64,000 nucleotides of DNA, taken from Defluviitaleaceae bacterium (lineage in GTDB: Bacteria; Bacillota; Clostridia; Lachnospirales; WQUN01). The notes under the pieces were generated by a model that saw only the letters and a list, made by a program, of their open reading frames with translations, was not told the DNA's origin and searched no databases. Location of the stretch: NCBI GenBank assembly GCA_009788055.1, contig WQSG01000006.1:1-64000 (forward strand), given 5' to 3'. The position numbers and the translations under genes are program-made. Below are positions 58,814-64,000 of this stretch, piece by piece (within the stretch, counting starts at the first letter, position 1; every line of letters starts with the position of its first letter).

Positions 58814-59629
58814 GTGGAACTTGGAACACTGGTTGGGATGATTGTAGGAGCTATACTCATTGTAGTTTCTATCATAATAACCGCGGCAGGCGGTGACGGC
58901 GGGGTAATGGATTTCTTGGATGCACCCTCCGCGATGATTGTTATCGGCGGAACGCTTGCGTCCGGTATGATTGGTGTAAAGCTTAAAAACTTTTTAGGGG
59001 CGTTTAAGGCTGTAGGCGTTACTTTCAAGCCGCCTTCGCTTGACCCTGCCGCCGCGATTGACAAAATTGTTCAACTTGCAAACACCGCACGTAAAGAGGG
59101 CGTTCTCGCTTTGGAAGAATCCGCCGCAAGCATGGATGACGCTTTCCTTAAAAAAGGCGTAATGCTTATCGTGGACGGTACCGACCCTGAACTGGTTAAA
59201 GGAATTATGGAAACAGAACTAAGCTACACGGAAGAACGCCACGGCGGTATCGCCGCGTTCTACGAAAACCTTGCAACATATGCACCTTCTTGGGGCATGA
59301 TGGGTACCATGATTGGTCTTGTACTTATGTTGGGTGACCTCAACGACCCCGATAACTTGGGGCCGATGATGGCGGTTGCGCTTATTACAACTTTCTACGG
59401 TTGTATTATCGCTAACTACTTATGTAACCCGATAGCGTCAAAGCTAAAGGATATCAGTAAAGAAGAAATACTTTTCAGAACGGTTATGGTTGAGGGTATG
59501 CTTTCCATTCAGGCAGGCGAAAACCCTCGTATAATAGAAGAAAAACTTAAATCATTCCTTGCACCCGCTTTGCGTAGCGGTGTAGGTGGGGGCGGCGGCG
59601 GTGCAGCCGCAGCCGGAGGAGATGAGTAA
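58814..59629 (+). CDS. motA: Flagellar stator protein MotA
   Basis: A 271-residue stator subunit with four membrane helices (ending LVGMIVGAILIVVSIIITAA, MIVIGGTLASGMIGV, and the pair YAPSWGMMGTMIGLVLML and MMAVALITTFYGCIIANYL). The cytoplasmic loop carries torque residues in the region of EGVLALEES. The C-terminal tail is Gly/Ala-rich. The start is best taken as GTG at 58814, because GGGAGGGG then has a normal spacing. The ATG at 58805 directly abuts it. Confidence 0.95.
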   Translation: MELGTLVGMIVGAILIVVSIIITAAGGDGGVMDFLDAPSAMIVIGGTLASGMIGVKLKNFLGAFKAVGVTFKPPSLDPAAAIDKIVQLANTARKEGVLALEESAASMDDAFLKKGVMLIVDGTDPELVKGIMETELSYTEERHGGIAAFYENLATYAPSWGMMGTMIGLVLMLGDLNDPDNLGPMMAVALITTFYGCIIANYLCNPIASKLKDISKEEILFRTVMVEGMLSIQAGENPRIIEEKLKSFLAPALRSGVGGGGGGAAAAGGDE

Positions 59630-59631
59630 AC

Positions 59632-60516
59632 ATGAAAAAGCAAAAAAAAGCACCCGAAGGTGCGAAAATGGTTTTGCCCGGTTGGATGGCAAGCTATGCG
59701 GATATGTTTACGGTTATGATGGTTTTCTTTATCTTGCTGTATGCAATGTCGCAGATAGATGAGGAATTGTTTGAGCGGTTTCTCGCAAGCTTCCAAGGCA
59801 GACCTGCCGTACTGACTCCTATTACGGGTGCCAGCGGCGATATTCTTGCGAATACAGGGGAGGGCATTTTGCCGGAGGTTATCCCGCCCGAACCGGACGG
59901 CATAGCCGGCGACCCTGAACACCAAGACCCTGGCTTGGATGCCCGAGGCGATACCGTTGGCGAAATGATGAATACGTTTATGATGTACCTTCCGAACCAT
60001 CAGCCCATAGACCCGATTGACCCAGTAGTAGACCCGGGTGACCCGGCTCCTCATCCCAGTATCGCTGTTGTTCAGGGTGAAAATTACATCCGTATAAACA
60101 TTAATGAAATAGTCGGCGAAGGAGTGCTTTTTAACTCCGGTCAAGCAAGGCTTACGCCATATGCGGTTGCCGCGTTAAATTACTTGGGGCCTGTGCTTTC
60201 AAATTTTGCGGAAAACGGACACGGCATTGTTGTTGAAGGTCATACCGATAACCAACCGATAAATACGCCCGCGTTTCCAAGCAACTGGACACTTTCAGGT
60301 GCGCGCGCGTCGTCTGTGGTTGAGCATCTCGTAAACAACGCAGGCATAGATGTTCACATGATTGCGGGGCTGGGCAGAGGGGAGTACTTCCCGATAGGTG
60401 ATAACAACACCGCCGATGGCCGTGCAGAAAATCGCAGAGTTGAGATAAAAGTTTTCACGCAAGATGCAACAACGGGCGGCCCCATAGGTGGCTGGTTCAT
60501 TCCCGGCACGGTATAA
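59632..60516 (+). CDS. motB: Flagellar stator protein MotB
   Basis: A 294-residue stator subunit that anchors the motor to peptidoglycan. The single membrane helix (about 16-40) contains the ion-binding Asp24 in YADMFTVMMVFFILLYAM. The linker (about 50-150) is Pro/Asp-rich. The C-terminal OmpA-like domain shows GHGIVVEGHTDNQPINTPAF and NWTLSGARASSVVEHLV, and it ends with NRRVEIKV. It starts two bases after motA. Confidence 0.96.
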   Translation: MKKQKKAPEGAKMVLPGWMASYADMFTVMMVFFILLYAMSQIDEELFERFLASFQGRPAVLTPITGASGDILANTGEGILPEVIPPEPDGIAGDPEHQDPGLDARGDTVGEMMNTFMMYLPNHQPIDPIDPVVDPGDPAPHPSIAVVQGENYIRININEIVGEGVLFNSGQARLTPYAVAALNYLGPVLSNFAENGHGIVVEGHTDNQPINTPAFPSNWTLSGARASSVVEHLVNNAGIDVHMIAGLGRGEYFPIGDNNTADGRAENRRVEIKVFTQDATTGGPIGGWFIPGTV

Positions 60517-60549
60517 AAAAATTTGCATGAATGTAACTAGGAGGACTGT

Positions 60550-61062
60550 ATGGACAAGAGCAAGATGATGATGGCTATAATAATCGCACTCTTGGTATTG
60601 TTGCTTGGCACGGTTGTTGGGGTAGGATTTTACTTGATAAGCGTATCGGGGGGCGACACCGCCAACTTTGGTGAACCTCAAGGGCCTGTGGTGCAAGGGC
60701 CCGTAATGCCGGAGCATATGCGTACAGTTTCTTTGGGTAGCATGACTGCAAATTTGGCACTTGGGCCAAACAACAGGTCTGACAACTTGGTGCTTGAAGT
60801 GGAAGTTGGCATAAATGCTCACGAATCCGTTGATGCAAGTGAACTTGAACAATTTTACGGAGTATTTAACAGAAGCATACCAATCGCCCGCTCGGAAGTA
60901 CTTAATGTACTTGTTACCCGCACATATGACGAAATACGCACATATGAAGGCAGGCAGGAAACGGCAGAAATAATGAAATATCGCTTGCAAGAAGCCTTTG
61001 GCTCTAATTTAATAATATCAGTACACTTCCCCGAATGGCACGCAGTTAGAGGAGGCAGGTGA
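60550..61062 (+). CDS. fliL: Flagellar basal-body-associated protein FliL
   Basis: A 170-residue protein with one N-terminal membrane helix (about 7-30, MMAIIIALLVLLLGTVVGVG) and a periplasmic domain. That domain includes SMTANLALGPNNRSDNLVLE and VLVTRTYDEIRTYEGRQETA. FliL surrounds and supports the stators. The start ATG at 60550 has TAGGAGGAC upstream. The gene lies 33 bases after motB and five bases ahead of fliM. Confidence 0.9.
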   Translation: MDKSKMMMAIIIALLVLLLGTVVGVGFYLISVSGGDTANFGEPQGPVVQGPVMPEHMRTVSLGSMTANLALGPNNRSDNLVLEVEVGINAHESVDASELEQFYGVFNRSIPIARSEVLNVLVTRTYDEIRTYEGRQETAEIMKYRLQEAFGSNLIISVHFPEWHAVRGGR

Positions 61063-61067
61063 TATAA

Positions 61068-62069
61068 TTGGGTGATATACTTTCACAATCCGAGATAGAT
61101 GCTCTGCTGAATTCAATGATATCAGGCGGCGACGGCGTTGCAGATGCCCCGCCACCCATGGTAAAAAACAAGAAGGCAGAAAGCCCATACGACTTCGCAA
61201 ACCCGACAAAGTTTAACAGGGAGCAATTGCGCACCTTGGAAAACATCTTTGACAACTTTGCAAGAAGCACATCGTCTTTCCTCACGGGTTATCTGCGGAC
61301 TGCGGCACATTTGGAGGTTTCCAGTTCCGAAGAAATCATGTACCGCGACTTCAATGTTGCCTTGGCAAACCCCGTTATACTTTCCATGATAGAACTTGCC
61401 CCGCTAAAGGGTACGGTAATCGCGGATATGTCCAGCAATGTGGGGTACGCAATAATAGACAGAATCTTGGGAGGTCCCGGTTTCGGGATTAGCAAAATGC
61501 GAGACTTTTCCGAAATCGAAAAGATTTTGCTGGAACGTGTAATGCTACAAATTTTGAGTTTCTTGCCGGAACCGTGGGAGAGTATTTTGCCCCTGCGTCC
61601 ACGGCTTGAAAAAATAGAAACCAATACACAATTTGCGCAAATTATCGCGCCAACGGATAAGGTCGCGCTCGTTGTTCTTACCTTGAAAATAGGAAGCTCG
61701 GAAGGGAATATCTCCTTCTGTTTACCGCACAGGGTTCTTGAACCTATCGTAGACAGGTTGTATACTCGTTTCTGGTACGGGCAAAAAGAAGAAGAAAATA
61801 AAGAATTGTACCGCGAACGGCTTGAGGATGAGCTTGAACGGGTACAAGTGCCTGTTTCTGTACAGGTTGGCAAGTCTAAGATTATGGTAAGTGAGTTTAT
61901 CAACTTGCAAGTAGGGGATATTCTCCCGCTTGATTCATATGTAAGTTCCGATGTAGATGTTCTGGTAGGAAATATGCACAAATTCCACGCAAAGCCGGGT
62001 ACAAGCCGAGGTAAGTTTGCGGTTCAAATCACGGATTTGATTGAAAGGGAGGAACCTGAAAATGGGTGA
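61068..62069 (+). CDS. fliM: Flagellar motor switch protein FliM
   Basis: A 333-residue C-ring protein that binds phosphorylated CheY. The N-terminal CheY-binding peptide is MGDILSQSEIDALLNS. YDFANPTKFNREQLRTLENI, then FARSTSSFLTGYLR, belong to the middle domain, and VSEFINLQVGDILPLDSY to the C-terminal SpoA-type domain. The start is TTG at 61068, behind GGTGA, and the family's first residues begin exactly there. It overlaps fliY by eight bases. Confidence 0.96.
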   Translation: MGDILSQSEIDALLNSMISGGDGVADAPPPMVKNKKAESPYDFANPTKFNREQLRTLENIFDNFARSTSSFLTGYLRTAAHLEVSSSEEIMYRDFNVALANPVILSMIELAPLKGTVIADMSSNVGYAIIDRILGGPGFGISKMRDFSEIEKILLERVMLQILSFLPEPWESILPLRPRLEKIETNTQFAQIIAPTDKVALVVLTLKIGSSEGNISFCLPHRVLEPIVDRLYTRFWYGQKEEENKELYRERLEDELERVQVPVSVQVGKSKIMVSEFINLQVGDILPLDSYVSSDVDVLVGNMHKFHAKPGTSRGKFAVQITDLIEREEPENG

Positions 62070-63258
62070 TATGCTGTCCCAAGCCGAGCTTGATGCCTTA
62101 CTGGGCAATGTTTTAGCCGATGAAGGCGATAGTTCTGCCGGTGGTGGAAGCACACTTTCAGCTGAAGACCAAGATGTACTTGGTGAAGTTGGTAATATCA
62201 ACATGGGCACTGCCGCAACAACTTTGTTTACATTGTTGTCGCAAAAAGTGCTTATCACAACGCCCCATGTACGGGTTTTAACATGGGAAGAGTTGTCCGG
62301 GGGCTACGACAGACCTGCGGTTGGTATCCGCGTAGGATATAAAGTGGGACTTAAAGGTTCAAATGTATTGATTTTAAAAGACCGTGATGTTAAAATCATT
62401 GCGGATTTGATGATGGGTGGTTCGGGAGAAGTTCCGGAAGAGGTTGAGCTTAACGATTTGGACATGAGTGCCATAGGCGAAGCGATGAACCAGATGGTTG
62501 GTTCTGCATCAACGTCACTGTCGTCGATGATACATGAAAAGGTTGATATTGACACACCGCAACCTTTTATGCTTAACTTTTCGGAAGGTGGAGGACTTGG
62601 TGTTGAAAACACCGGGTTTATGCCTGAAGAGATGATATGTAGTATCGCGTTCCGCATGGAAATCGGAGATTTAATTGACAGTGAAATCATGCAAATTTAT
62701 CCGATGGAATTTGCGAAGCAACTTGTTTCTACATTAAAAGGTCATTTAATGGGCGAAACCGCACCGCCGGAAGCCGCCGCGCCGCCGCCTGCCGCACCTG
62801 CGCCCGCGATGGCACCGCCGCCGCCAATGGCAGCCGCACCACCGCCTATGATGGCGCCGCCCCCAATGATGGAAGCCCCGCCGCAGCAAATGTACGCGCC
62901 GCAACCGCAATATGCGCCGCAGCCGCAGTACGCGCAGCCCGCGCTTCCGCCACCAAACGTACAGGCGGCGCAATTTGTACCGTTTGATGCACAGGAAGTG
63001 TATCAGCAAAAAGAAAACATGGGCATCATTATGGACGTTCCATTGGATATAAGTGTGGAACTTGGTCGCACTTACAAGAAGATTTCCGAAATTTTGGAAT
63101 TCTCTCCCGGAACAGTTCTTGAGCTTAATAAGATTGCCGGTGAACCGATTGATATTATCGTAAACGGCAAGTTTGTTGCCAAAGGTGATGTTGTTGTTAT
63201 AGATGAAAACTTTGGTATCCGTATTACAGAAATTATTAGCGCGGACAAAAGGATTTAA
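62062..63258 (+). CDS. fliY: Flagellar motor switch phosphatase FliY (CheC + FliN domains)
   Basis: A 398-residue C-ring protein. The N-terminal peptide (MGDMLSQAELDALLG) repeats that of FliM. A CheC-type domain follows (about 35-220), with LGEVGNINMGTAATTLFTLL and NDLDMSAIGEAMNQMVGSAS carrying the phosphatase motif (S/D-xxx-E-xx-N). A Pro/Ala/Met/Gln linker spans about 235-305. The FliN/SpoA domain lies at the C-terminus, with VPLDISVELGRTYKKISEIL and ELNKIAGEPIDIIVNGKFVA. It removes phosphate from CheY as well as building the switch. The ATG at 62062 has GGGAGGAA upstream. Confidence 0.95.
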   Translation: MGDMLSQAELDALLGNVLADEGDSSAGGGSTLSAEDQDVLGEVGNINMGTAATTLFTLLSQKVLITTPHVRVLTWEELSGGYDRPAVGIRVGYKVGLKGSNVLILKDRDVKIIADLMMGGSGEVPEEVELNDLDMSAIGEAMNQMVGSASTSLSSMIHEKVDIDTPQPFMLNFSEGGGLGVENTGFMPEEMICSIAFRMEIGDLIDSEIMQIYPMEFAKQLVSTLKGHLMGETAPPEAAAPPPAAPAPAMAPPPPMAAAPPPMMAPPPMMEAPPQQMYAPQPQYAPQPQYAQPALPPPNVQAAQFVPFDAQEVYQQKENMGIIMDVPLDISVELGRTYKKISEILEFSPGTVLELNKIAGEPIDIIVNGKFVAKGDVVVIDENFGIRITEIISADKRI

Positions 63259-63306
63259 CGGTTTTGTTAAACCGCAACTATACTGCGTAGAAAGCTAAGG
63301 AGTGGA

Positions 63307-63678
63307 ATGATTATGTCTGACAAAACAATTCTTCTGGTTGATGATGCTGCGTTCATGCGCATGATGCTGAAGGATATTTTAACCAAAAACGGATACACTG
63401 TTGTTGGTGAAGCCGAGAATGGTGCAAAGGCTATCGAGAAATTTAAGGAGTTAAAGCCTAACTTGTGCATTTTGGATATTACCATGCCCGAGATGGATGG
63501 AATCCAAGCCGCAAAAGGAATTAAAGGCGTGGATAGCGGTGCCTTGATTATCATGTGTTCCGCGATGGGACAACAGGCAATGGTTATCGAGTCTATTCAG
63601 GCAGGGGCTAGAGACTTTATAGTTAAGCCTTTCCAAGCGGATAGGGTTATTGAGGCTGTAAAGAAAGTTATCGGCTAA
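63307..63678 (+). CDS. cheY: Chemotaxis response regulator CheY
   Basis: A 123-residue (or 121) single receiver domain. The acidic pocket is VDD (Asp12/Asp13), the phosphorylated residue is Asp57 (CILDITMPEMDG), the switch Ser is Ser85 (MCSAMGQQ) and the conserved Lys is Lys107 (VKPFQ). AAGGAG stands at 63297-63302; ATG codons at 63307 and 63313 are both possible, with four and ten bases of spacing. CheY binds FliM to reverse the motor. Confidence 0.95.
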   Translation: MIMSDKTILLVDDAAFMRMMLKDILTKNGYTVVGEAENGAKAIEKFKELKPNLCILDITMPEMDGIQAAKGIKGVDSGALIIMCSAMGQQAMVIESIQAGARDFIVKPFQADRVIEAVKKVIG

Positions 63679-63685
63679 CCTTGCT

Positions 63686-64000
63686 ATGGAAAATATGATG
63701 CTTTTTTTTAATGGCATTAGCGAAAGCTGGTCTACGTTGTCGGCAGACCAGTTTTTTAGTATGTTTCATTTCGCAGGGTCGCCGGGAGCGATGGAAACGC
63801 CTGTTTCGGATAGGGTAGGGCAGGTATTGGGTATGCTTCGTTTTTTCGGGGCTACGCTTTTTGTTGCCTTGCTTGCGTGGTTTGTTACCAAGAAAATGGC
63901 AGGTGCGCGAGGGGCTTCGCGGGAGACGTGTAATTTGTCTGTGGTGGAGTCTATCGGGCTTGGCGGGCAGGCGGCTGTTCGGCTTATTAAAGCAGGGGAC
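63686..64000 (+). CDS. fliO: Flagellar biosynthesis protein FliO (partial)
   Basis: An open frame of 105 codons that continues past the end of the window. It has an N-terminal hydrophilic part, one membrane helix (MLRFFGATLFVALLAWFVTK, about 50-70) and the start of the FliO cytoplasmic domain (LSVVESIGLGGQAAVRLIKA), as seen in FliO, which helps assemble the FliP export gate. The position after cheY equals that in other Bacillota, where fliP follows. The start is uncertain: ATG at 63686, 63695 or 63698, none with a clear ribosome binding site. Confidence 0.8.
   Translation, partial: MENMMLFFNGISESWSTLSADQFFSMFHFAGSPGAMETPVSDRVGQVLGMLRFFGATLFVALLAWFVTKKMAGARGASRETCNLSVVESIGLGGQAAVRLIKAGD

Overview
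The window reads as the chromosome of an anaerobic, motile, plant-fibre-degrading member of the Clostridia (Bacillota). The basis is a reverse rubrerythrin, BioY, a YlxF/FliK/FlgD/FlbD flagellar gene order typical of Gram-positive bacteria, a FliY-type switch protein, a GH11 xylanase and a very large dockerin-bearing protein, which implies a cellulosome. The genus cannot be named from the sequence alone.

Layout. 0.2-2.6 kb: a permease, reverse rubrerythrin and bioY (with a BirA-like operator). 2.6-6.7 kb: gpsA on the minus strand, then an ECF-type sigma factor, a membrane protein that is probably its anti-sigma factor, and a secreted stalk-domain protein. 6.8-9.3 kb: a compact controller/HNH endonuclease/C5-methyltransferase restriction-modification system. 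9.3-12.8 kb (minus): a cyclic-2,3-diphosphoglycerate-synthetase-like GTPase, a two-gene PemK/MazF-like module and pgi. 13-19.5 kb: one unknown gene, then the minus-strand operon pyrH-frr-cdsA-dxr-rseP-ispG, without uppS. 19.6-23.1 kb: holA, ftsZ and a D-Ala-D-Ala carboxypeptidase. 23.1-29.6 kb (minus): ZIP transporter-znuC-[methyltransferase-endonuclease]-znuB-lipoprotein-ispH::prenyl synthase, overlapping or nearly so at every junction. A second restriction-modification pair sits inside this zinc operon.

29.6-31.8 kb: an array of palindromes, an FlhB-like protein, a secreted GH11 xylanase with a stalk domain, and a 69-residue unknown. 32-46 kb: a single 4,657-residue secreted protein with a CotH kinase-like domain, seven lamin-tail-like repeats alternating with beta-repeats, an Ig-like domain and a C-terminal type I dockerin. 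46.2-64 kb: the flagellar/motility operon flgB-flgC-fliE-fliF-fliG-fliH-fliI-fliJ-(motE-like)-fliK-flgD-(TIGR02530-like)-flgE-flbD-motA-motB-fliL-fliM-fliY-cheY-fliO, with fliO running off the end. It has two tandem sigma-A-type promoters at its head and a terminator plus new promoter between flgE and flbD.

The most unusual items are: the giant CotH/lamin-tail/dockerin protein; the fusion of IspH to an all-trans prenyl diphosphate synthase, with a His-to-Asn change at a position normally conserved in IspH; palindromic elements inserted in frame inside two isoprenoid genes (dxr and the ispH fusion), one of which belongs to a dispersed hairpin family also present between genes; and a restriction-modification pair embedded in a zinc-uptake operon. 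No tRNA, rRNA, CRISPR array or insertion sequence was seen. No stretch over 300 bases lacks a gene.
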